Shown piece after piece: positions 1 to 6,940 of a stretch of DNA of 11,222 nucleotides. The stretch's first letter is position 1, and every line of letters starts with the position of its first letter. The stretch is from Anaerolineaceae bacterium (lineage in GTDB: Bacteria > Chloroflexota > Anaerolineae > Anaerolineales > Villigracilaceae): assembly GCA_009885445.1 (NCBI GenBank), contig VFKQ01000168.1, positions 1 through 11,222 on the forward strand, in the 5' to 3' direction. Position numbers and translations under genes: made by a program. The notes beneath the pieces are model-generated. The model saw only the letters and a list, made by a program, of their open reading frames with translations, had not been told where the DNA came from and made no database searches.

Positions 1-12
1 CATGGAGCACGC

Positions 13-1047
13 ATGGCTTACACTGGTTTATTGAATCGTTATCGCCCGTTTTTAAATTTGCCAGCGCATACAAAAACTGTTTCACTGCTGGAAGGGGACA
101 CGCCGCTGATTCCCATGCCACGCCTCAGCCGCGAATTAAATTGTGAACTTCTCGTCAAATTTGAAGGACTCAACCCAACCGGCTCATTCAAAGATAGAGG
201 CATGACCGCCGCGATTAGCGAAGCGCTTGGACGCGGCGCTCAAACTGTGATCTGCGCTTCGACGGGCAACACCGCCGCGTCCGCCGCCGCATACTCCGCT
301 CGGGCCGGGTTGCGCTCCATCGTGCTGATTCCCGCTGGAAAGGTGGCCGCCGGAAAACTTGCGGGCGCAATTGCCTATGGCGCTGAAGTGATTCAAGTGC
401 AAGGCTCGTTTGACGACGCGTTGACACTGGTGGTGGAGCTTACCCAAAAAACGCCGATTGCGCTGGTCAACTCGATCAACCCGTTTCGCATTGAGGGACA
501 GAAGACCGCCGCGTTTGAAATTTGCGATGCGCTGTTGAGTGCGCCGGATTGGTTATGTTTGCCGGTTGGAAATGCGGGCAACATCACTTCTTATTGGGCG
601 GGTTTTCAACAATACCAAAAAGGACTGCCACCTATCCTGGGCGTGCAGGCCGCCGGGTCCGCGCCGCTGGTGTTGGGCCATCCGGTTGAAAACCCCGAAA
701 CGATTGCCACCGCGATTCGCATCGGCAAACCCGCAAGAGGCGAGCAGGCATTGGAGGCGGCTCAGCAATCAGGTGGAAAAATAATCGCGGCCAGCGACGA
801 TGAAATTCTCGCCGCGCAAAAAATTCTCGCTGGCGAAGGTGTGTGGGTTGAACCCGCCTCCGCCGCGGGATTGGCCGGGCTGTTGAACGAGGTCCGCGCG
901 GGGAGGTTGGATGTGAAGGGGCAGAGGGTGGTTATAGTGTGCACTGGTCATGGCTTGAAGGACCCTTCTATTATTACTGAGTCGTTTCTGGCCCCGCGTG
1001 CCATCCAGGCAAATTATGACGCGTTGCTGGCCGAGCTGGGTTTGTAA
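13..1047 (+). CDS. thrC: Threonine synthase (PLP-dependent)
   Basis: Predicted to convert O-phosphohomoserine to threonine plus phosphate, the last step of threonine synthesis, in the cytoplasm. The 344 residues match the short bacterial form (about 350). The PLP-lysine motif GSFKDRGM places the Schiff-base lysine at residue 60. The substrate loop CASTGNTAAS lies at about 81-90, and the PLP-phosphate loop GNAGN is at 186-190. The C-terminal part reads VWVEPASAAGLAGL and then VVIVCTGHGLKDP, both typical of threonine synthase rather than threonine dehydratase. A GGAG at 4-7 lies five bases before the ATG, which supports this start. The gene ends in TAA and is followed by a strong hairpin terminator. 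The upstream neighbour is outside the window, so operon membership is unknown. Nothing appears truncated. The main alternative, another fold-type II PLP enzyme, is made unlikely by the FKDRG and GHGLKDP motifs. Confidence 0.95.
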   Translation: MAYTGLLNRYRPFLNLPAHTKTVSLLEGDTPLIPMPRLSRELNCELLVKFEGLNPTGSFKDRGMTAAISEALGRGAQTVICASTGNTAASAAAYSARAGLRSIVLIPAGKVAAGKLAGAIAYGAEVIQVQGSFDDALTLVVELTQKTPIALVNSINPFRIEGQKTAAFEICDALLSAPDWLCLPVGNAGNITSYWAGFQQYQKGLPPILGVQAAGSAPLVLGHPVENPETIATAIRIGKPARGEQALEAAQQSGGKIIAASDDEILAAQKILAGEGVWVEPASAAGLAGLLNEVRAGRLDVKGQRVVIVCTGHGLKDPSIITESFLAPRAIQANYDALLAELGL

Positions 1048-1070
1048 GCCATGTTTTAATTATGCACGGT

Positions 1071-1119
1071 TAAACAGACAGGCCGAGGCTTGAGCCTCGG
1101 CCTGTCTGTTTATTTTTTT
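1071..1119 (+). terminator. Strong intrinsic terminator between convergent thrC and the MFS gene
   Basis: A perfect 19-bp stem pairs TAAACAGACAGGCCGAGGC (1071-1089) with 1094-1112. The loop is four bases (TTGA), and seven T residues follow at 1113-1119. The arm begins 24 bases after the thrC stop. On the opposite strand the stem is followed only by a weak T tract, so it is a good terminator for thrC and may also stop transcripts of the convergent MFS gene, which ends at 1131. Confidence 0.93.
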
Positions 1120-1130
1120 ACTGATGTGTC

Positions 1131-2666
1131 TCAGCGTTTGGCATCCTCAATCGCTTTCTTCGTATTTACGAAAGGCAACAGGGCTAGCCCTATTACAAAA
1201 AATGCAATGAGCGACAGAATGGCGATGCGCAAATTACCGAAGAGCGTGACTGCAAGCGCAAAGACCATGGTGCCCAGCCATGATGTGCCGCGTTCGCTGA
1301 TTTCGTAAATCGAAAAGAACTCCGCTTCCTTGCCTTTTGGAATCATTTGCGCGAATAAACTGCGGCTGATGGCTTGCGATCCGCCGAGCACGATCGCAAT
1401 AAATGTGCCCATGATGAAGAACTGAATGTAGGCGTTCTCGCCCTTCATGCCGCCGTAGGCATAAATCACCACGCCAGACCAAATCACCAGGCTGACGATG
1501 ATGGCCTGTTTTGCGCCAATGCGCTTGGCTAATTTTCCCCATAACAGCGCGCCGCCAAAGGCCACGATCTGGATCCAAACGATGACGGGCAGTAGCTTTT
1601 CTGTGGTCAATCCAAGTCCGCCGACGAGGATAGGCTCTGCCGCAAAAGTGGATGCAATGGCGATCACAGTTTGAATACCGTCATTGTAGATCAGGTAGGC
1701 AGTCAAATATTTTGATGTTTCTGGCAAAGTCCTCGCTTTGTTGCGCAGGAAAATAATCAACATTGCGATCGGCCCGAACATCGGGATTAAAAGAGGCAGG
1801 ATAGCCAGCTCGGTGGGTAAATCTCGCGCGGTCATCAAATTGACCACTGACGGCGCAATCAGGGGCGCCCAAATAAAAATGGTCAGCGGCAAGAGCAGAA
1901 GGGTCGCTACTAGCTTTGCGGGCGCTTCCATGGTTTCGGCCAGTTGTTTGAACGCCACGCTCAAAAGATTTTCGCCCTCTGGAATTTGGCGCGCAACATG
2001 ACGCGACTTGAGTCTCTTCCATGTTATTGTTGAAAAGCCGAACCACCACACGCCAGCAGATGCCAGGTTTATGCGTATGGCCAACGTCTCGGAGATACCA
2101 AAGGTATCATGCAACAGAAAGAGAATCAGATTGAGTACCAGCATAATGAATCCGCCGAGATAGCCCATGGAGAATCCATAAGAAGATACGCGGTCACGCT
2201 CTTCTTCGCTGGCGATGTCGGGCAGGTAGGCATTGTAAAACACCAGCGCCGCGCCAAATGAAAGATTTGCCACTATAAAGAGCAGTCCTCCGAGCCACCA
2301 TAATCCGCCTTGGATGAAGAACATCAATACGGTGGCTAAAGAACCGATTGTCGAAAATATCTGCAACATCTGCTTGCGGCGATGTGAATAATCGGCGATG
2401 GCTCCAAGGATGGGCAAAATCCCCGCCTGAAGCACCACGGATAGCGAAATTGCAAACGGAATAATTGCGCTCGGCGGAATCGGTATCTTTAATACCGAAA
2501 CGGTTTGTGACCCAGCCGCTTCCGCCGCTGCTCTGGCTAGACCCGCAACATACGGAGAGAGAAATACGGTTGCAACAGTGGTGCTAAAGGCCGAATTGGC
2601 CCAGTCGTACATGGCCCACCCAAAAATTTCGCGCCTGTCGTTTGCCATTGGTTGTGATGCGTTCAT
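1131..2666 (-). CDS. MFS transporter, UMF1 / Atg22-like family
   Basis: A multi-pass inner-membrane protein of 511 residues with about 12 hydrophobic segments, as expected for a major facilitator. The N-terminal motif FGWAMYDWANSAF (15-27) is the hallmark of the UMF1 family, which is related to yeast vacuolar Atg22. The loop after the second or third helix reads GAIADYSHRRKQM (88-100) and corresponds to MFS motif A. A central basic cytoplasmic loop (TWKRLKSRHVARQIPEG) separates the two six-helix halves. LPETSKYLTAYLIYNDGIQT and GGSQAISRSLFAQMIPKGKE in the second half are also typical of this family. The start is supported by GGAGG (2671-2675 on the minus strand) four bases before the ATG. Bacterial members have no firm substrate, and amino-acid or metabolite efflux is only an inference. 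The gene diverges from rpoB and has no evident functional link to it. Confidence 0.88.
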   Translation of the reverse strand: MNASQPMANDRREIFGWAMYDWANSAFSTTVATVFLSPYVAGLARAAAEAAGSQTVSVLKIPIPPSAIIPFAISLSVVLQAGILPILGAIADYSHRRKQMLQIFSTIGSLATVLMFFIQGGLWWLGGLLFIVANLSFGAALVFYNAYLPDIASEEERDRVSSYGFSMGYLGGFIMLVLNLILFLLHDTFGISETLAIRINLASAGVWWFGFSTITWKRLKSRHVARQIPEGENLLSVAFKQLAETMEAPAKLVATLLLLPLTIFIWAPLIAPSVVNLMTARDLPTELAILPLLIPMFGPIAMLIIFLRNKARTLPETSKYLTAYLIYNDGIQTVIAIASTFAAEPILVGGLGLTTEKLLPVIVWIQIVAFGGALLWGKLAKRIGAKQAIIVSLVIWSGVVIYAYGGMKGENAYIQFFIMGTFIAIVLGGSQAISRSLFAQMIPKGKEAEFFSIYEISERGTSWLGTMVFALAVTLFGNLRIAILSLIAFFVIGLALLPFVNTKKAIEDAKR

Positions 2667-2675
2667 TGTGCCTCC

Positions 2676-2703
2676 ATAATAAAGATACTTGCTTACTCGT
2701 CAA
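2676..2703 (-). promoter_or_regulatory. Possible promoter for the MFS gene
   Basis: On the minus strand a TTGACG -35 box (2698-2703) lies 16 bases from a TATTAT -10 box (2676-2681). Each matches five of six consensus positions. The -10 box abuts the Shine-Dalgarno sequence, so transcription would begin only about three or four bases before the ATG at 2666. That would discard the ribosome binding site, so either the true promoter lies elsewhere or the match is chance. Confidence 0.35.
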
Positions 2704-2725
2704 AACCCCACAAGGACAACTTCCG

Positions 2726-2753
2726 TTGCGCAAAGCGCCGAATGTGATAAAAT
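2726..2753 (+). promoter_or_regulatory. Upstream rpoB promoter (P1), sigma70-like
   Basis: A TTGCGC -35 box (2726-2731), a 16-base spacer and a TAAAAT -10 box (2748-2753). The -10 box is preceded by TGA, giving an extended -10 TGATAAAAT. It lies about 75 bases upstream of a second promoter with the same -35 hexamer, and both face rpoB. Confidence 0.6.
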
Positions 2754-2801
2754 GCAACTCAATCAGTTTGAAGCGGGGATGAAATTGCTCAAAAAAATCC
2801 C

Positions 2802-2830
2802 TTGCGCATATGTAAACCTTCATATATAAT
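2802..2830 (+). promoter_or_regulatory. Main rpoB promoter (P2), sigma70-like
   Basis: A TTGCGC -35 box (2802-2807), an optimal 17-base spacer and a perfect TATAAT -10 box (2825-2830). Transcription would start near 2837 and give a leader of about 77 bases before the rpoB ATG at 2914. The match is strong enough to propose this as the main rpoB start. No 5'-end data are available here. Confidence 0.8.
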
Positions 2831-2839
2831 CGCGTTTCC

Positions 2840-2872
2840 CTATCCCGCCAAACTTCCGCGGGATGGATTTTT
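2840..2872 (+). terminator. Terminator-like hairpin at the 5' end of the rpoB leader (possible attenuator)
   Basis: A core stem ATCCCGC (2842-2848) pairs with GCGGGAT (2858-2864) across a nine-base loop. It extends by one G-U pair and one C-G pair to 2840/2866. An A and five T residues follow (2868-2872). It begins within a few bases of the predicted P2 start. It could prematurely terminate transcripts, or serve as a 5' hairpin that stabilises the mRNA. I found no clear antiterminator partner. Confidence 0.5.
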
Positions 2873-2913
2873 GTGCTTTAGCGGCGAACTGTAAAAGGTC
2901 AGGAGTGAACCGA

Positions 2914-5900
2914 ATGTCTTATTCAATGCCTCAGAAAAATTACGCGCGTATCCCGGTCAATCTCGATCTCCCCAATTTAATCGAAGTCCAACTTGATTCA
3001 TTTGCACGGCTCAAGCGCGAAGGCTTGGGCGACTTGCTCCACGAAATTTCCCCCATCGAATCTTATAACAAGGGAATGAAACTTTTCTTCCCCAGCCGCA
3101 GCCCCGAGTCTAAGCAATGGGGATTAAAATATTGGTTTGGCGAACCGAAACATTCCATTGAGGAATGCGCCGAGCGCGACCTCACTTATTCGAGCCCGCT
3201 TTATGTTTCACTCCTACTGGCTGGCACCGATGTGCCTGAGCCTGTCAAACAGGATATTTTCCTCGGCGACTTCCCCGAGATGACCGATACCGGCACCTTC
3301 ATTATTAACGGCACCGAGCGCGTCGTTGTCTCGCAGTTGATTCGCTCCCCGGGCGTTTACTTCGAAGCCCCCACCGACCGTGCAACGGGTCGCCACATCG
3401 CGATGGCAAAACTCATCCCCGATCGCGGCGCATGGATGGAATTCGAAACGCGCAAATCCGATTACATCATTTTGAAATTCAACCGCAAGCGCACAGTGCC
3501 CATCACGGTTTTCCTGCGCGCCCTCGCCGCTGTCAAAGACGGCGTGGATGATTCGCTATTGAAGACCGGCTCGGACGAAGAAATCATTTCCATCTTTCAA
3601 GATATTGATAACGACCCAGATCGCCTGTTCATGGCCTCCACCCTGCGCCAGGAACCCGACTGGGACCTTTCGGGTGGCTTGAGCATCGCCGAGGCCGCAC
3701 TCATTGAATTCTTCAAAAAGATGCGCCCGGGCGACCCAGCTACACTCGATAACGCGCGCGCCTTCCTTGAAGAACAACTCTTCGATCAGCGCCATTATGA
3801 CCTAGAGCGCGTTGGCCGTTATAAACTGAATCAGAAGCTGGATCTGAAAATCCCGATTCCGCATCGTACGGTGACGAAGAACGACATCATCCGTTTGATT
3901 CGGCGTATGATTCAAATCAACAACAACACCGAAAAACCGGATGACATTGACCATCTCGGCAATCGCCGTGTGAAGACGGTGGGGGAGTTGATTCAAAACA
4001 AATTGCGCATCGGCCTGCGTCGCATGGAGCGTGTCATCAAAGAGCGCATGTCTATTCGCGATCAGGAACAACTTTCTCCGGTGACGCTGGTGAACATTCG
4101 TCCGGTCGTTGCGGCCCTGCGCGAATTCTTCGGCTCGAGTCAGTTGAGCCAATTCATGGATCAGACGAATCCGCTGGCCGAGTTGCGTACGAAGCGCACC
4201 CTTTCCGCGCTCGGGCCGGGTGGCCTGCGTCGTGAACGTGCTGGCTTCGACGTGCGCGACGTCCACCATTCTCACTATGGACGCATTTGTCCAATTGAAA
4301 CACCGGAAGGCCCAAACATTGGTCTCATTGGCCGTTTGGCTTGTTTTGCCCGCGTAAATGAATACGGCTTCATTGAAACACCTTATCGCAAAGTGTTTAA
4401 AGCGCTTGCCGCTAGCGACGAGCGTCTCGAGGGCCGAACCGCCCGGGGCGCGGTGGTTGATGCGAAGGGCAACGTGATCGTCCAAGATGGCGAACAAATC
4501 ACGGCCAAGATGCTCAAGTCTATTGTAAAGCTCGAAAAAGACATCCTGGTCGTTCCTTTCGTCTCGACTCAGGTGGATTATCTTTCCGCTGACGCTGAAG
4601 ATAAATATGTCATCGCGCAAGCCAACGCGCAGTTGACTGACAACAACGAATTTGTGCGCGACCGCATTTCTTGCCGCTTTCACTCTGGCTTCCTGTTTCA
4701 GGCACCCGATACGCTCGACTATATGGACGTTGCTCCGCATCAAGTGGTGGGCATCAGCGCCGCGTTGATTCCCTTCCTTGAACATGACGACGCGAACCGC
4801 GCCCTGATGGGGTCGAACATGCAGGCGCAAGCTGTGCCTCTGATTCGACCTGAAATCCCGATGGTCTCCACGGGCATGGAATATTATGCCGCGCTTGACT
4901 CTGGTCAGGTAGTGGTGGCCGAAGAGGATGGCGAGGTTGTTTCGGTAACAGGTAGCACCGTCACTGTTAAAGAACGTGGCAAGACTCATGTTTATCAGTT
5001 GCGCAAATATCAGCGCTCGAATCAATCTACTTGTATCGACCAGCGCCCGGCTGTAGTGAAAGGCCAATTGGTGAAGAAGGGCGATATCATCGCCGACTCT
5101 TCCTCCACTGAAAATGGCGAACTTGCCCTTGGCCAGAACATGGTCGTGGCCTTCATATCATGGGAGGGCGGCAACTTTGAAGATGCCATCCTGATCTCCG
5201 AGCGCATGGTTCAGGAAGACCGCTTCACTTCTGTGCATATTGAGAAGTATGAAGTGGAAGCCCGCGACACTAAGCTTGGCCCCGAAGAGATTACGCGCGA
5301 CATCCCCAATGTGGGCGAAGATGCGATCAAAGACCTTGATGAGAGCGGCATCATCCGCATTGGCGCCGAGGTTGGCCCCAACGATATTTTGGTCGGCAAG
5401 ATCACGCCCAAGGGCGAAAAAGAATTGACCCCCGAAGAACGACTCTTGCGCGCCATCTTTGGCGAGAAGTCGCGCGATGTGAAAGACACATCCTTGCGCA
5501 TGCCTCACGGTGAGCGCGGCAAAGTTGTGGATGTGAAAGTCTTTACGCGCGAAGAAAACACTGACCTCTCTGCCGGTGTCGAAACGATGGTGCGTGTGTC
5601 AGTTGCGCAACGGCGCAAGATCACCGCTGGAGACAAGATGGCTGGCCGGCATGGTAATAAGGGCGTCGTCTCGAAAGTTGTTCCAGTTGAAGACATGCCC
5701 TTCCTTGAAGACGGAACGCCGGTTGACCTGATCTTGAATCCGCTCGGCGTACCTGGCCGTATGAACATTGGCCAGGTTCTCGAAGTCCACCTTGGCTGGG
5801 CGGCCAAGAGACTCGGTTTCCGCGCGGTCACGCCGGTGTTTGACGGCGCCTCCGAATCGGAGATTGAAGCCGAACTCGCGCGCGCCTGGATCGTAGATGC

Positions 5901-6822
5901 GGCCTGGGCTTCAGCGGCCAAGTCTGCATGGGAATGGCTCAAGCAGGATGAATATGACCCGAACAGTATTCAGGATGACGACGAAGTTCGCCGCCTATAT
6001 CTGGAGAACTGGCTCGGCGATCGCAAATATGACACATCCGAATTGAACGATGTGGATTTTGCCCGCCTTGCGGCCGCGCGCGAATGGATTCGCGATCATG
6101 GCTTTGAACCCGATAAGGTCTTTAGCGAAGAAGAGGAAGTCATTCATCACCGCCATCCTGACCTGGATGACTACACCGTGCGCACGTGTCTGCGCTTGTG
6201 GATGGAAACACTTGGACGCACAACCAAGATTGCTGATGATAAAGTCCTTGCTGTGGCGCATGAAGTCATGCAGGAAAGTGGTTCGCCCATGCCGACTCTC
6301 GGCAAGCAAATCTTGCGCAATGGCAAAACCGGCGTTCCTTATGATCAGGCAGTTACTGTCGGCGTGATGACCATTTTGAAATTACATCACCTCGTTGAAG
6401 ATAAAGTTCATGCGCGTTCGACTGGCCCTTACAGTCTCGTCACTCAGCAACCGTTGGGCGGCAAAGCTCAGTTTGGTGGCCAGCGTTTTGGTGAAATGGA
6501 AGTATGGGCGCTCGAAGCTTATGGAGCTGCGTACACACTTCAAGAGATGCTCACAGTTAAGTCAGACGATGTGCAAGGCCGCGTCAACACTTATGAGGCC
6601 ATCGTGAAAGGTGAGCAGATCGAAGAGCCGAGCATCCCGGCATCCTTCCGTGTTTTGGTCAAAGAATTGCAGAGTCTTGGTCTGGCAGTGGAAGCTGTGA
6701 ACGAAGGCGGAGACCTCGTCAGGTTTGGCAAGGACGAGGAAAAGACTCATCCACCTAGGATGGACACCGGTCTGCTTGGTTTGGGCGAAGGAATGTCGAG
6801 AAAACCTAAAAGTGGTTCTTGA
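2914..6822 (+). CDS. rpoB: RNA polymerase beta subunit
   Basis: The beta subunit forms one side of the RNA polymerase active-site cleft and binds the core with beta' and alpha. From the chosen start the protein has 1302 residues. Visible landmarks are the lobe motif FIINGTERVVVSQLIRSPGV, the rifampicin region GSSQLSQFMDQTNPL (from about 407), CPIETPEGPNIGLI, and FEDAILISERM. The catalytic-lysine segment GDKMAGRHGNKG is at 906-917, followed by HARSTGPYSLVTQQPLGGK and the beta' contact FGEMEVWALEAYGAAYTL. The ATG at 2914 has AGGAG (2901-2905) eight bases upstream. An in-frame ATG at 2863 has no such site and lies in a leader hairpin. Two features are unusual: a large insert at about 980-1134, and Thr426/Thr429 where E. 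coli has His526/Arg529. rpoC does not follow, although it normally does. A promoter for the next operon overlaps the TGA stop. Confidence 0.98.
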   Translation: MSYSMPQKNYARIPVNLDLPNLIEVQLDSFARLKREGLGDLLHEISPIESYNKGMKLFFPSRSPESKQWGLKYWFGEPKHSIEECAERDLTYSSPLYVSLLLAGTDVPEPVKQDIFLGDFPEMTDTGTFIINGTERVVVSQLIRSPGVYFEAPTDRATGRHIAMAKLIPDRGAWMEFETRKSDYIILKFNRKRTVPITVFLRALAAVKDGVDDSLLKTGSDEEIISIFQDIDNDPDRLFMASTLRQEPDWDLSGGLSIAEAALIEFFKKMRPGDPATLDNARAFLEEQLFDQRHYDLERVGRYKLNQKLDLKIPIPHRTVTKNDIIRLIRRMIQINNNTEKPDDIDHLGNRRVKTVGELIQNKLRIGLRRMERVIKERMSIRDQEQLSPVTLVNIRPVVAALREFFGSSQLSQFMDQTNPLAELRTKRTLSALGPGGLRRERAGFDVRDVHHSHYGRICPIETPEGPNIGLIGRLACFARVNEYGFIETPYRKVFKALAASDERLEGRTARGAVVDAKGNVIVQDGEQITAKMLKSIVKLEKDILVVPFVSTQVDYLSADAEDKYVIAQANAQLTDNNEFVRDRISCRFHSGFLFQAPDTLDYMDVAPHQVVGISAALIPFLEHDDANRALMGSNMQAQAVPLIRPEIPMVSTGMEYYAALDSGQVVVAEEDGEVVSVTGSTVTVKERGKTHVYQLRKYQRSNQSTCIDQRPAVVKGQLVKKGDIIADSSSTENGELALGQNMVVAFISWEGGNFEDAILISERMVQEDRFTSVHIEKYEVEARDTKLGPEEITRDIPNVGEDAIKDLDESGIIRIGAEVGPNDILVGKITPKGEKELTPEERLLRAIFGEKSRDVKDTSLRMPHGERGKVVDVKVFTREENTDLSAGVETMVRVSVAQRRKITAGDKMAGRHGNKGVVSKVVPVEDMPFLEDGTPVDLILNPLGVPGRMNIGQVLEVHLGWAAKRLGFRAVTPVFDGASESEIEAELARAWIVDAAWASAAKSAWEWLKQDEYDPNSIQDDDEVRRLYLENWLGDRKYDTSELNDVDFARLAAAREWIRDHGFEPDKVFSEEEEVIHHRHPDLDDYTVRTCLRLWMETLGRTTKIADDKVLAVAHEVMQESGSPMPTLGKQILRNGKTGVPYDQAVTVGVMTILKLHHLVEDKVHARSTGPYSLVTQQPLGGKAQFGGQRFGEMEVWALEAYGAAYTLQEMLTVKSDDVQGRVNTYEAIVKGEQIEEPSIPASFRVLVKELQSLGLAVEAVNEGGDLVRFGKDEEKTHPPRMDTGLLGLGEGMSRKPKSGS
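5851..6312 (+). other. RpoB insert region (residues 980-1132), about 130 residues longer than usual
   Basis: In E. coli about 22 residues separate FDGA from the YDGRTG motif. Here about 155 separate FDGA (976-979) from the equivalent RNGKTG (1135-1140), and the flanks on both sides remain canonical. The extra stretch is acidic, rich in Trp and predicted helical by eye, with no stop or frame change, so it is part of the protein and not a separate element. Its position differs from the E. coli insert at about 938-1040, which lies before FDGA. It may be a lineage-specific insert. Its function is unknown to me. Confidence 0.8.
5926..6216 (+). repeat. Diverged internal duplication within the RpoB insert
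   Basis: Residues 1005-1035 begin AWEWLKQDEYDPNSI and end in LYLENWLG. Residues 1055-1101 begin AREWIRDHGFEPDKV and end in LRLWMETLG. Both share the pattern A-x-E-W-[LI]-[KR]-x3-[YF]-[DE]-P-[ND]-x-[IV], then an acidic run ending E-V and a closing Leu/Trp-rich helix. The second copy has about 15 extra residues containing HHRHPDLDD. This points to two copies of one helical module. The similarity is at protein level only and was judged by eye. Confidence 0.55.
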
Positions 6823-6847
6823 CGCTTAGTTAGGCGCGTGATAAAAT
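6819..6847 (+). promoter_or_regulatory. Promoter of the rpsL-rpsG-fusA-tuf operon, overlapping the rpoB stop codon
   Basis: A TTGACG -35 box (6819-6824), a 17-base spacer and a TAAAAT -10 box (6842-6847). TG lies one base before the -10, forming the extended -10 TGATAAAAT also seen in rpoB P1. The rpoB stop TGA (6820-6822) is inside the -35 box. The start would be near 6854, giving a leader of about 125 bases before rpsL. Confidence 0.75.
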
Positions 6848-6856
6848 TTCGCCCCG

Positions 6857-6895
6857 TTGCCAAAATAAGACAGTGTTTCCTGTTCACATAGGCAA
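6857..6895 (+). promoter_or_regulatory. Possible first stem of the rpsL leader
   Basis: TTGCC (6857-6861) can pair with GGCAA (6891-6895) and enclose an inner ACAG/CTGT stem (6870-6873 with 6880-6883). The stems are short with unpaired stretches between them, so this is a weak candidate for leader structure. GCAAT in its right arm could instead pair with the following ATTGC (about 6899-6903), so alternative folds are possible. Confidence 0.3.
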
Positions 6896-6903
6896 TCAAT
6901 TGC

Positions 6904-6940
6904 AATGAGGCCATCAGAGCTGTTGAAGATGGCCTCATTT
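6904..6940 (+). terminator. 12-bp perfect hairpin with a short T run in the rpsL leader
   Basis: AATGAGGCCATC (6904-6915) is perfectly complementary to GATGGCCTCATT (6928-6939), with a 12-base loop. The stem ends in ATTTTCTG, a modest T tract. It lies downstream of the predicted rpsL promoter and about 30 bases before the ribosome binding site. It could end rpoB transcripts, attenuate the rpsL operon, or both. The weak T tract argues for partial rather than complete termination. Confidence 0.65.

Noticed and set aside
2728..2738. GCGCAAAGCGC palindrome in the rpoB P1 spacer as an operator
   Set aside because: It has only four-base arms with a three-base centre and no second copy near the other promoters. 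Chance is likely in GC-rich sequence.
2905..2907. In-frame GTG as an alternative rpoB start
   Set aside because: It overlaps the ribosome binding site that serves the ATG at 2914.
2863..2913. A 17-residue N-terminal extension of RpoB from the ATG at 2863
   Set aside because: The ATG lies inside the leader hairpin and has no Shine-Dalgarno sequence. The ATG at 2914 has AGGAG at ideal spacing and gives the usual RpoB N-terminus.
3802..5067. A 421-codon open frame on the minus strand inside rpoB
   Set aside because: It lies wholly opposite rpoB, shows no recognisable domain, and is explained by the codon bias of the sense strand. No promoter or ribosome binding site was seen for it.
5505..5942. 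A 145-codon minus-strand open frame opposite the 3' half of rpoB
   Set aside because: It is low in complexity, rich in Ser, Thr and Arg as expected from reading a coding strand backwards, and has no family motif.
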